A DNA stretch of 64,000 bases, taken from positions 329,288 through 393,287 of the forward strand of contig CAMZJA010000001.1 of assembly GCA_947307415.1 (NCBI GenBank). The letters are read 5' to 3'. This DNA comes from an uncultured Bacteroidales bacterium. Lineage in GTDB: Bacteria > Bacteroidota > Bacteroidia > Bacteroidales > F082. The position numbers and the translations under genes were made by a program. Below, piece by piece: positions 8,620 through 17,271 of this stretch; within the stretch, counting starts at the first letter, position 1, and the number at the start of each line of letters is the position of its first letter. The notes beneath the pieces are model-generated. The model had not been told where the DNA came from, did not search any database, and was given only the letters and a program-made list of their open reading frames with translations.

Positions 8620-10244
8620 TTCTTTTTGACTATAAGATGCACCAACGTCATGGCGACAAGCAGCATTGTCATGAAGACGGCAACCTTGTAGATAAAATCG
8701 CCATAACGCACGTAAAACGTCAGTTTGTCGTTAGTTTTTATAGTGTTACGCAAAGCCGTCTGTTCCCAGTACTTGCTTTGTTCAATAATATCGCCACGCT
8801 GGTTGATAAATCCGGAAATGCCAGTGTTTGCTGAACGTGCCACACTTCTTCTGGTTTCGATGGCACGCAGTTTCGAAAATTCGAGATGCTGTTTGTGACC
8901 AGGCGAATTGCCCCACCAGCCGTCGTTGGTGATCACGAAAAGCATATCAGCGCCTTTTTTCACAAACTCTGTGACGTATTCGCCGAATACTGACTCATAG
9001 CAAATCAAGGTGCCAACTCGATGATTATCAAACGATAATGTTCTCGCTTCAGTATCTTTTTTCAATGTCCCTACGGTGCCGCCAAGGTCGATGGCGCTGT
9101 TTTTGAACATACGCATTATCCACCACGAAGGCATAGCTTCGGCACCTGGCGTCAGGCGTGATTTGTGATATAGCTGTATTGAGTCTTTAGTGATTAAAGT
9201 CGCGGTGTTATAAGCGTAGAAATATTTATTGACATCGTAAAATCTGCGTGCCGCGAAGTCGTTTTCAGAGCCATCGGGAGCCAAACCATAAGCGCTGATT
9301 CCTATCACATAGCATGTTTGTGGGAAGCTATCGATAAAACGTCGTAACTCTTTGATTGAGAAATACTTATCGATATGTTCCAACCAGATATCCTCTTGTA
9401 TCGCCGACTCCGGACTTACCACAAAACGAGTGTTTTCTGTCACCAAATCGACAGCTTCAGAAAGGTTTCTATCGATGATTTCGGGAGGCGTGAGCATAAA
9501 TTCTTCGGTATAAGGGTCGAGATTAGGTTGAACCACTACGATTTCTACGTCTTCGCCGTGCTCTTCGTAATATTTATATTGTATTTTACTGATTATCAAT
9601 GGGACGAATAAGATTAAAAGAATAAGAATAGGATAAAAAACAGGAGATTTCTCCACTCCGCTTCGCTGCGGTCGAAATGACGGGAGAGAAACGTCTGGTC
9701 GAAATGACAGCAAATATTTGTAAATCAGAATATTAGCTAAAAGAACCCAGAGTGTGCCGCCGGCGATGCCGGTAAATTCGTACCATTGCACCCAGGTGTG
9801 ATAGTGTGAAAAGACGTTTCCGAGGTTGAGCCACGGCCAGTTGATTTGCCAGTTGAGATGCAGGTATTCAAAAGCTAATACAAAGATTATCAATACATAA
9901 TAACCTTTTTTATTGTCAAAAATTCTCGTTTTTACAAAATGGTAAGCATAGAAAACGCATGTCATGAAGAGGCTGTTCAGCAATAACATCGCTATTGTTC
10001 CTCCGGCGGTAGTTTTCCAAACCCACCATGTCGTGAGGACGTTCCAAACGAAAAAAGTGATAAACGACAACCAAAAAATATTGCCTTTTTCAGGATTTTC
10101 CTTGTCGCCTATCCTATCTTGAAGATACAAAAGAGGGATGAATGCCACGAAAGCAAGGGGGGCGAGGCCACGCACAGGCCATGCGGCAGCAATCAAAAGA
10201 CCGCTAATCACTGCCAGACTTATTTTTGTAATCGTTTTCATCAC
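8616..10244 (-). CDS. lnt: Apolipoprotein N-acyltransferase
   Basis: 542-residue inner-membrane enzyme that adds the third acyl chain to lipoproteins. Six to eight hydrophobic segments fill residues 1-220 (last helix near 203-220). The nitrilase-like domain follows, with the triad Glu279 (VVSPESA), Lys361 (LYHKSRLTPGAE) and Cys415 (LICYESVFGEY). A final hydrophobic segment sits near 520-535. Residues about 180-200 (containing SLPSFRPQRSGVEKS) are encoded by a GTCATTTCGAG-type dispersed repeat, without loss of frame, in a loop before a membrane helix. It overlaps dus and holB by 4 bases each. Confidence 0.93.
   Translation of the reverse strand: MMKTITKISLAVISGLLIAAAWPVRGLAPLAFVAFIPLLYLQDRIGDKENPEKGNIFWLSFITFFVWNVLTTWWVWKTTAGGTIAMLLLNSLFMTCVFYAYHFVKTRIFDNKKGYYVLIIFVLAFEYLHLNWQINWPWLNLGNVFSHYHTWVQWYEFTGIAGGTLWVLLANILIYKYLLSFRPDVSLPSFRPQRSGVEKSPVFYPILILLILFVPLIISKIQYKYYEEHGEDVEIVVVQPNLDPYTEEFMLTPPEIIDRNLSEAVDLVTENTRFVVSPESAIQEDIWLEHIDKYFSIKELRRFIDSFPQTCYVIGISAYGLAPDGSENDFAARRFYDVNKYFYAYNTATLITKDSIQLYHKSRLTPGAEAMPSWWIMRMFKNSAIDLGGTVGTLKKDTEARTLSFDNHRVGTLICYESVFGEYVTEFVKKGADMLFVITNDGWWGNSPGHKQHLEFSKLRAIETRRSVARSANTGISGFINQRGDIIEQSKYWEQTALRNTIKTNDKLTFYVRYGDFIYKVAVFMTMLLVAMTLVHLIVKKK
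9645..9708. repeat. GTCATTTCGAG-type dispersed repeat inside lnt
   Basis: Contains GATTTCTCC...GGTCGAAATGAC and a second GGTCGAAATGAC unit, the same words as the intergenic copies at 19.4, 34.2, 47.0 and 51.4 kb. It stays open in the lnt frame. Confidence 0.8.
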
Positions 10245-11377
10245 TTTATTCTTAAGAGTTTTGACATCTTGCAGCTGTCGTCCATAAAGACTATGGATGC
10301 GTTGGCGTTACGTTCGATTTGGTTGATACTTTCCTCGAACAACTCGCAGATTTGCGCCACATTTTTTAAATTAACGAAAGGCGCGAAGTTCTTGGTAAAG
10401 CTCTTCTCGTCGCTCGGAAGCATCACCTCGTCGGACATATTATTATTGAATAACAACGAGTTATGGAAGATATTCAAGCCATATTCCAAAAACTCTTTTT
10501 GTTTTTCACGACCCAGCGGCTTGATGTCGTTTGCCACAAAATCGATAAGTTCGGGGAGTGCGCCTTTGAAGCAGTAACGCATCCATTTCTGGAAGGTGTT
10601 GGCGTAAAGCTTCTCGTCTTCCTGATCTTTTGCGTAACGTTGCGCCAAGATCCAGTTGCCGTTGGCTAGTGCCGCTGCGTCGTAAGCCTCCTGTTCGGTG
10701 CAGCCAACTCGTTGAACGAGAGCGTCTTGCGTTTCTTGAAGGCCAAGCTTTGGAACCTTCACCATGACACAACGTGAGCGGATGGTAGTAAGCAGCTCCT
10801 CCTGATGTTCGGCAATCAGGATAAATAGCGTTTTCTCTGGCGGTTCCTCAATAAGTTTTAGTAACTTATTGGCGCTCTGCGTGTTAAGCTTCTCAGCCAT
10901 CCAGATAATAGCGATTTTGTATTCGCTCTCATAAGCTTTGAAACTCAGTTTTCGCATTATCGTGGCGGCGTCACGCACGTTGATGATGCCTTGTTTGTTC
11001 TCGATATCGAGTTTGTTGTACCAATCAGACAGATCAGTATATCCTTGACAATCAGCGAGATACTCACGCCAATCGGTGATAAACAAGTCAGATTCAGGGT
11101 TTTGTTTGACTTCTTTGTTTGTCGCCGTCGGAAACACGAAATGCAGGTCGGGATGGGTGAGCGACATGTATTTCTTGCACGAAGGGCAGACGCCGCAACT
11201 ATCTGTTTCTGAACGGTTTGTACAGTTGATATATTGAGCGTAAGCCAATGCCAAAGGCATCTTGCCGCTACCTTCGGACCCCAAAAACAGCTGCGCATGC
11301 GACACACGACTGTCTTTCACGCTCTGAATCAGGCGTTTTTTCAAGTCATCATGTCCGATTACGTCAGCAAACAACAT
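10241..11377 (-). CDS. holB: DNA polymerase III subunit delta'
   Basis: 378-residue AAA+ clamp-loader subunit that helps load the beta clamp at the replication fork. The N-terminus has HAQLFLGSEGSGKMPLALAYA, a modified P-loop as expected for delta'. It is followed by a four-cysteine zinc module, CTNRSETDSCGVCPSC (about 52-67). The sensor region LLKLIEEPPEKTLFILIAEH and RSRCVMVKVPKL (about 166-205) is clear. The C-terminal collar domain is less conserved. It overlaps lnt by 4 bases and the protease gene's stop by 1 base. It lies in an operon with lysS, so a constitutive promoter is likely. A DnaX-type gamma/tau is less likely given the altered P-loop and the short length. Confidence 0.88.
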   Translation of the reverse strand: MLFADVIGHDDLKKRLIQSVKDSRVSHAQLFLGSEGSGKMPLALAYAQYINCTNRSETDSCGVCPSCKKYMSLTHPDLHFVFPTATNKEVKQNPESDLFITDWREYLADCQGYTDLSDWYNKLDIENKQGIINVRDAATIMRKLSFKAYESEYKIAIIWMAEKLNTQSANKLLKLIEEPPEKTLFILIAEHQEELLTTIRSRCVMVKVPKLGLQETQDALVQRVGCTEQEAYDAAALANGNWILAQRYAKDQEDEKLYANTFQKWMRYCFKGALPELIDFVANDIKPLGREKQKEFLEYGLNIFHNSLLFNNNMSDEVMLPSDEKSFTKNFAPFVNLKNVAQICELFEESINQIERNANASIVFMDDSCKMSKLLRIK

Positions 11378-14300
11378 TATCTCTTAATGACTTTTGTCGT
11401 TGAAACATTACCGTTATCGTCAATTGTCCTAACGAAATAAATTCCGCTTGTAAAATCAGCAATATTGATTGATTCTGAATTATTTATGTCTTTAGAGACG
11501 ACTTTCATACCAACAAAATTATAGATCTCAACATGTTGGATGCCATCGCCTTGCACATAAATGACTTCGCTGGCTGGATTTGGATAAACGGCCACCTCGT
11601 TAGCTTCAGCCACTGATTCCACACCTAAAATCATAGTGTTACCAGGGAAAGTGATGTCGTCGATCCAGCAGACGCTATTCTCAGCATCGCCCGACGGAGC
11701 TGTATCGTAACGCCATTCAATAGTATGTGTACCGGCAGCTATCGTGAATTTTTCAAAAGTCCAATCTGTGTCATCCGACCATCTCTTCTTATGCGTACCA
11801 TCGATAAACAACATCAGCAGATCCTTGTTTTTTCTGGTATTTGTCTTGACATAGAATGAAAGTTCGCCGGTGGTGGTGTTTCGAATCTCAATTATCAATG
11901 AAGATATCTGATCCTTAATGAGTTGCGGAGTTCTAACGCTATATGCGCCAGCATGAACCACTTCGTCGGTAATAAACCAGGCATCGTCGCCATCGTGTTT
12001 CCAATTCAGATGCGAGAAATCGCCGCTTTCAAAGTCTTCTCTCACTGTTCCCACAGTCAAAGTGATGCTCTTGTTAGCTGAATACTGACCTGTTATCGCA
12101 TCGATATTGACGGTGAAGAAAGTGCCGTCAGGAGTATCTTCGGCAATCTGAACATCCAAACTCACCTCAAAATCCTCACCTGCAGCCACATTGTCGAAAT
12201 GCACGTCGTTGCTGACGAGTGTCATGTATTCGCAATTCAGAGCTGCATGAATGTAAGGGTTTTCGGCAGCATAATGACCTGTGTTTTTACCTCTCACTAT
12301 GATGCTTACAGTCTCGCCCGGATCGATGAAACCATTCATATTTCCGCTAGATTCCTCGTAAGATAACTCTTTGATATTCATCACTGGAGCTATCGCTTGG
12401 AAGAAAACGTCTCTATTCCAGACGTTGGTGCCATCGGTGCAAGTCATGACGAAATCGACATAAGTGCCGTCGGGAATGTTGTCGGCGACGATTATCTCGA
12501 AAGCGTCAGTAATCATTACTGATTCACCAGCGTTGACAGTTCCGACGTTTACAGTAGATTTCGACAGGCTCACAAAGTCTGAAGTCGTTGATAATATGGC
12601 AGTTACGTTATTTGCGTTAACATTTCCGGCATTTTTGAAATCGACATCCATGGAAATATTTCTTCCGAAAGAGAAATCGCCATGAATATCAGTCGATTGC
12701 GGATAAACGAAGGCTGTGTTGCTGTCAATTCCAAGAATATTTATCGTCTGCGGATAAGCATTCGGTCCTGTGATGATAAGTTTAAGAGTATCAGCGATAT
12801 TGAGGCTCTCTTCAAATTCAATATTTGCCACGCCGTTTTCGTCAGTCATGCCGAAAGCGAGGAGGTTGTTGCCATGGAAGATGCTGCAGCGGAAATTGCT
12901 TTGTGCTTCGCCATGTTTGGCGACTGTTACAGGCATAGATGTGCTGCCGAGTGTCAATGCCGAAGCGTAGCTCACTTCCGGACGGAAAGGCTCGTCGAGC
13001 CACGGGCAAACGGCCACATCGCCTAGGATGTTTATATCATAATCGTTCCAACGCATGCATTGATCCCATTCGACATACGGAGCTGTCATTATCTTCATCT
13101 CCACGAATGCTGTTCCGATGTATGGCAGGCGGTCGTGATAGTAAGCATCGACAAACTCGCGGTGCAAGTGAGCCGCCATTCCGTCGCCCCAAGGTTGATA
13201 CCATCCATAGCGTGAGTTACCTGTCACCGCCACGAATCCGGTGGCAATGTTGACCATACGTTCCAAGATACAGGTATGGGTGAAGTCACCGCAGACACAT
13301 CCGTGTGAATGGAAAAAGTTGTAGTTATGATGCACACCGTCGAGTTGAGCGAAAGAAGCATCGCTTATCGCCATAACATCCCAGCCGGCTACAGTGCCAG
13401 TGTTGGCATGTCCCACATGGTGAATATATTGTCCGCCATTAGTATTGATAATATTTCTAAAAGTACCGCCCGACCAGTTAACCGAGTATGAGGCATAATA
13501 TTTCACAAAGTCGTAGTCTTCCGGGACACCTATAGTAGTATAATCAAAATCGTTTGAGGTGCCTATGATACGTTCGAGATCGGTGCTGCCATAATAACCA
13601 TCGCCGAGGTGTTCGCCGCCAAGAATAACAGTACGGAACTCGCCGAGCACAGGATTGGCTTGGTACTCTAACGTCTTGTGCATCATGTTGTTAAACTGTG
13701 TCTCGTTGTTGAAAGGCATACGAGCTACTGCGAGTTCAGGAAGAAGGTCGTCTTCACCGGGCTCTCCCCAGAGACCATTATTGTTATCGTCCCAAGTACC
13801 GTCGAGGCATACGAAATACATGTCGGCAGGAAGGTTATCAATCTCTTCATCATAGACATTGCAGTAGAGAGCGCGCCACGGCACTATACCGGCGTCGCCA
13901 CCGAGAAGCACCATCATAACACCTTCATTTTCATACTCTTGAGAGATATATGCACGCACTTTCTCAGCATCATCGCGACCTTCAAAGTTTGGAAGGATAT
14001 TTTCCAATGCGGTGACATGAGTGCGCAGACCGCGAGCCTGGTAAAACTCGACATATTCGTCGAAATGCGACACCCAATCCTGCGGTGTGATGACAAGAAT
14101 ATCGTAATTAGGCAATATGGTTCTTGCTCTGGTCTTGTAAGCCTTCACCGCATCAGGATTCTGAGCCAGACGTTCAACACGTTTCTCGACCTCAGGAGTC
14201 ATCCAAACCTTACTGCTTCTGTCTGATTTTGAAGCAGTTACATCAATTGTAACGGTTACAGATTTTGCATAAGACACTTTACCGGTCGCAGGCACGTATC

Positions 14301-14748
14301 TCACTGGTGTGAAGCGTGCGAAAGCGAACGAACAGCCGTTGAGATATTGAGTGTTTACTTTAGAAAACGTGTTTTGCGGATACGATTCTGTTGATCTGTA
14401 AAAATCTTCATTTTTTTCGAAGATGAGCGGCTTCGTTGACGATAGCGGACGTGCCGCCTGTTGCGGAAGCAGGTTATAGGTGCCTTCGAGCTCCACAAAA
14501 TCGGAATACTCAACGTTAATACTTTGAGCATCAGTGTTTTGCGGCAAAAGCAACGACACAGACTGCCAAGGTAATGATGCTTCGCCCACCACGCCATTAT
14601 TCATAGTGCTGGCGAATTTTATCACATCATAGCCGTTCACTTCGGTAACCGTAGGGTTGTCGAAGTAATAAGTTTTCTGCACTGTCTGGGCGAAAGAGAG
14701 TGCGCCCAAAATGACTGCAAATACTGCTGTTAAGATCAGTTTTTTCAT
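11377..14748 (-). CDS. Gingipain-family cysteine protease (peptidase C25) with T9SS sorting domain
   Basis: 1123 residues, secreted through T9SS. A signal peptide covers 1-20 (ends SFAQ). An N-terminal prodomain-like region spans about 25-200. The C25 caspase-like catalytic domain runs about 210-590, with the catalytic dyad His447 (HHVGHANTGT) and Cys484 (SHGCVCGDF), 37 residues apart, similar to the 33 in RgpB as I recall it. Ig-like and CARDB-like beta domains follow, then a carbohydrate-binding/MAM-like region near 950-1040. A type A sorting domain ends the protein (VYPNPAS near 1050, final KVIKR). Cleavage specificity cannot be read from sequence. The gene lies only 12 bases after lysS and overlaps holB by one base. 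Confidence 0.9.
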   Translation of the reverse strand: MKKLILTAVFAVILGALSFAQTVQKTYYFDNPTVTEVNGYDVIKFASTMNNGVVGEASLPWQSVSLLLPQNTDAQSINVEYSDFVELEGTYNLLPQQAARPLSSTKPLIFEKNEDFYRSTESYPQNTFSKVNTQYLNGCSFAFARFTPVRYVPATGKVSYAKSVTVTIDVTASKSDRSSKVWMTPEVEKRVERLAQNPDAVKAYKTRARTILPNYDILVITPQDWVSHFDEYVEFYQARGLRTHVTALENILPNFEGRDDAEKVRAYISQEYENEGVMMVLLGGDAGIVPWRALYCNVYDEEIDNLPADMYFVCLDGTWDDNNNGLWGEPGEDDLLPELAVARMPFNNETQFNNMMHKTLEYQANPVLGEFRTVILGGEHLGDGYYGSTDLERIIGTSNDFDYTTIGVPEDYDFVKYYASYSVNWSGGTFRNIINTNGGQYIHHVGHANTGTVAGWDVMAISDASFAQLDGVHHNYNFFHSHGCVCGDFTHTCILERMVNIATGFVAVTGNSRYGWYQPWGDGMAAHLHREFVDAYYHDRLPYIGTAFVEMKIMTAPYVEWDQCMRWNDYDINILGDVAVCPWLDEPFRPEVSYASALTLGSTSMPVTVAKHGEAQSNFRCSIFHGNNLLAFGMTDENGVANIEFEESLNIADTLKLIITGPNAYPQTINILGIDSNTAFVYPQSTDIHGDFSFGRNISMDVDFKNAGNVNANNVTAILSTTSDFVSLSKSTVNVGTVNAGESVMITDAFEIIVADNIPDGTYVDFVMTCTDGTNVWNRDVFFQAIAPVMNIKELSYEESSGNMNGFIDPGETVSIIVRGKNTGHYAAENPYIHAALNCEYMTLVSNDVHFDNVAAGEDFEVSLDVQIAEDTPDGTFFTVNIDAITGQYSANKSITLTVGTVREDFESGDFSHLNWKHDGDDAWFITDEVVHAGAYSVRTPQLIKDQISSLIIEIRNTTTGELSFYVKTNTRKNKDLLMLFIDGTHKKRWSDDTDWTFEKFTIAAGTHTIEWRYDTAPSGDAENSVCWIDDITFPGNTMILGVESVAEANEVAVYPNPASEVIYVQGDGIQHVEIYNFVGMKVVSKDINNSESINIADFTSGIYFVRTIDDNGNVSTTKVIKR

Positions 14749-14760
14749 GGTTAAATTGTT

Positions 14761-16476
14761 TTATCCGTTAATCCACTTCTCTACTTCTTCAAGTTGTAAA
14801 GCAGGGACGTCCATTTTTGTTTTCTTTCTGATACCATTGAGTTTCTCACGAAGTGCCGAAGGCTTCTCCGACTTCATCATGTCGACTGTTGTATAGTTTT
14901 GTTTTACAAGCACTTCCGCCCAAACCTCAGGCACGCCGGCAGCCATAAAGTCTTCTTTTGTAGCCACTTTCTTGTGCACTTCCGGACGCATCATCGGGAA
15001 GAGGAGCACTTCCTGAATCTGTGTCTGACCTGTGAGAAGCATCACGAAACGGTCGATGCCGATACCCATACCAGATGTTGGAGGCATGCCGTATTCGAGG
15101 GCGCGGAGGAAGTCCTGGTCGATCACCATAGCCTCGTCGTCGCCGCGGCCGGCGAGCTTCATCTGTTCTTCGAAACGTGCGCGCTGGTCGATAGGGTCGT
15201 TAAGTTCGGTGTAGGCGTTGGCGACCTCTTTGCCGTTGATCATCAGCTCGAAGCGCTCAGTGAGTTCCGGGTTGTTACGGTGGCGTTTACATAGCGGCGA
15301 CATTTCGACGGGATAGTCGGTGATGAACGTCGGCTGGATGTAGTTACCTTCGCATTTCGCGCCGAAGATCTCATCGATGAGCTTGCCTTTGCCCATTGAT
15401 TCATCGACTTCAACCTCAAGTTTCTTGCACACCTCGCGCAGCTGTTCCTCGTTCATTCCGTTGATGTCGATGCCTGTGTTTTCTTTGATGGAGTCGATCA
15501 TCGAGATGCGTTTGAACGGGCGTTTCAGGCTGATTTCCTTGTCACCGACATGCAAGACATCTGTTCCGAGCACGTCATGAGCGCAGCGGCATATCATCTC
15601 TTCGGTGAAGTCCATCATCCAGAGGTAGTCTTTATATGCGACATAGATCTCCATCGCAGTGAACTCAGGGTTATGCGAGCGATCCATGCCCTCGTTGCGG
15701 AAGTTACGTGAGAACTCAAACACGCCGTCGAAGCCGCCTACGATGAGACGTTTCAGGTAAAGCTCATCGGCGATACGCAGGTACATCGGGATATCGAGAG
15801 CGTTATGATGAGTGATGAACGGACGTGCCGAGGCGCCTCCCGGGATTGGTTGAAGAACCGGAGTCTCCACCTCGAGATAGCCTCTCTCGTTGAAGAAGTT
15901 ACGCATGCTGTTGATGATTCGCGTCCTCTTCTCGAAGATATCTTTAACTTTATCGTTGACAACCAAGTCGACGTAACGCATACGGTAACGAAGCTCAGGG
16001 TCGTTGAACTCGTCGTATTTCACGCCGTCTTTCTCTTTCACGATAGGCAGTGGGCGCAGGGACTTGCTGAGCACTGTCAGTTCCTTGACGTGAATTGAAA
16101 TCTCGCCCATCTGAGTACGGAACACGAAGCCTTTCACTCCGATGAAGTCGCCAATGTCGAGAAGACGTTTGAACACCACGTTGTACAAGGTCTTGTCTTC
16201 GCCTGGGCAGATCTCGTCGCGGTTAAGATAAAGCTGGATACGGCCGTAGGCGTCCTGCAGCTCGCAGAATGACGCGGCGCCCATGATACGACGGCTCATG
16301 ATACGTCCGCCTATGCTGACGTTGGCGAATTTCGACGGGTCGCTGTCGTCAAATTGTTCTCTAATCTGTGTGGTTGTAACGTTCACGTCGAACGCAGCCT
16401 GTGGGTATGGGTTGATTCCGAGTTTGTAAAGCTCTTGAAGAGAATTTCTTCTAACTTGTTCTTGTTCGCTTAACAT
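14761..16476 (-). CDS. lysS: Lysyl-tRNA synthetase, class II
   Basis: 571-residue class II aminoacyl-tRNA synthetase. The OB-fold anticodon-binding domain is at about 50-170. Motif 2 ([20 protein letters not shown]) is near 262-280 and motif 3 ([15 protein letters not shown]) is near 475-490. The C-terminal tail beyond about 500 ([11 protein letters not shown] onward) is an extension seen in Bacteroidota LysRS. It heads the leftward operon; a TATCTTTGCAA box is 45 bases upstream. Note that LysRS is followed directly by a secreted protease gene, an unusual neighbour. Function is secure. Confidence 0.97.
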   Translation of the reverse strand: MLSEQEQVRRNSLQELYKLGINPYPQAAFDVNVTTTQIREQFDDSDPSKFANVSIGGRIMSRRIMGAASFCELQDAYGRIQLYLNRDEICPGEDKTLYNVVFKRLLDIGDFIGVKGFVFRTQMGEISIHVKELTVLSKSLRPLPIVKEKDGVKYDEFNDPELRYRMRYVDLVVNDKVKDIFEKRTRIINSMRNFFNERGYLEVETPVLQPIPGGASARPFITHHNALDIPMYLRIADELYLKRLIVGGFDGVFEFSRNFRNEGMDRSHNPEFTAMEIYVAYKDYLWMMDFTEEMICRCAHDVLGTDVLHVGDKEISLKRPFKRISMIDSIKENTGIDINGMNEEQLREVCKKLEVEVDESMGKGKLIDEIFGAKCEGNYIQPTFITDYPVEMSPLCKRHRNNPELTERFELMINGKEVANAYTELNDPIDQRARFEEQMKLAGRGDDEAMVIDQDFLRALEYGMPPTSGMGIGIDRFVMLLTGQTQIQEVLLFPMMRPEVHKKVATKEDFMAAGVPEVWAEVLVKQNYTTVDMMKSEKPSALREKLNGIRKKTKMDVPALQLEEVEKWING

Positions 16477-16520
16477 GATATATATTTTTTATTTTTATTT
16501 TTCAAATATGTGCAATAAAT

Positions 16521-16531
16521 TTGCAAAGATA
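16521..16531 (-). promoter_or_regulatory. -7 box (TATCTTTGCAA) for the lysS operon
   Basis: Perfect TAnnTTTGC on the minus strand, 45 bases upstream of the lysS ATG. It is the only clear box for the eight-gene leftward operon. Confidence 0.65.
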
Positions 16532-16568
16532 AGCATTTTTTCAGTAAGTGCACTATTATTTACTGATT

Positions 16569-17129
16569 TTATTTAAATTTTGCGATGGAATAGACGTATT
16601 TGTCGGTTATGACGGTTTCAATTTGGTATAATTCAGGTTTTGCTAGCACTGTTTTGAGGTCGCTGCGGATACCTTCGCCCGTGAGTTTAAGAACGGCTTC
16701 TTTTTTTGTCCAGAGAGCGAGGAAAGCCGAGAGGCTTTCGGGCGCCGACGTTATCAGTGCCTGTTCCTTTTCGTTCATGGTATATGATATCAGTGATGGC
16801 GTTATCTTGCGTGGTGTCTCCACGTCGGCGCCTACCGGCTGGCTGTCGATGGCGCAGAGAGCCACTTTGCCCGAGTGACTGAAGTTGAAATGAATCTCGG
16901 GATGGCCTTTGATGACGGGTTTGCCGCCTTCGAGATACTCGAACACAGGAGGCTCAGCGATGCCGTATTCTTTTTGCAGGCCTTCCATAAGAAGCAGATA
17001 CGCCGCCAGCGACAGCCGCCGGCCGCTCTCGTGAGAGAACTTCAGCGCCTGCTCACGACGTTGCGACGACACCTTCGACAAAGCATCTTCAATATCAAGC
17101 AACTCCGTATGATCGTTGAGATAAATCAT
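16569..17129 (-). CDS. 4'-phosphopantetheinyl transferase superfamily protein
   Basis: 186 residues, Sfp-like. It transfers 4'-phosphopantetheine from CoA to a serine of carrier proteins. Visible signatures are HFNFSHSGKVAL (about 80-91), the Mg-binding VGADVET (Asp102, Glu104) and LWTKKEAVLKLTGEGI (about 143-158). This length is slightly shorter than Sfp (about 224). Partner carrier proteins are not in the window. It is a single gene between the lysS promoter and recG with its own TAATTTTGCA box at 17132-17141. Confidence 0.88.
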   Translation of the reverse strand: MIYLNDHTELLDIEDALSKVSSQRREQALKFSHESGRRLSLAAYLLLMEGLQKEYGIAEPPVFEYLEGGKPVIKGHPEIHFNFSHSGKVALCAIDSQPVGADVETPRKITPSLISYTMNEKEQALITSAPESLSAFLALWTKKEAVLKLTGEGIRSDLKTVLAKPELYQIETVITDKYVYSIAKFK

Positions 17130-17131
17130 GA

Positions 17132-17141
17132 TGCAAAATTA
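17132..17141 (-). promoter_or_regulatory. -7 box (TAATTTTGCA) for the phosphopantetheinyl transferase gene
   Basis: Minus-strand match to TAnnTTTGC immediately upstream of the ATG at 17129; implies a nearly leaderless transcript, as also seen for mltD and the deacetylase gene. Confidence 0.5.
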
Positions 17142-17245
17142 TAAAAAAAAGATTTACTTTTTAAAAACAAGCAAAATCAGTCTGCAAATTTTCTCCGAAA
17201 ATTCAAAGGCCTGATTTTTTACATATTTTTTATTGAAATTATTAT

Positions 17246-17255
17246 TATTTTTGCA
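17246..17255 (+). promoter_or_regulatory. -7 box (TATTTTTGCA) for recG
   Basis: Match to TAnnTTTGC 17 bases before the recG ATG at 17272. Confidence 0.6.
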
Positions 17256-17271
17256 AAAACTATCTTAAGGG

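Noticed and set aside
13678-14226. 182-codon open frame antisense to the C25 protease
   Set aside because: Shadow frame; catalytic and prodomain sequence is on the other strand.
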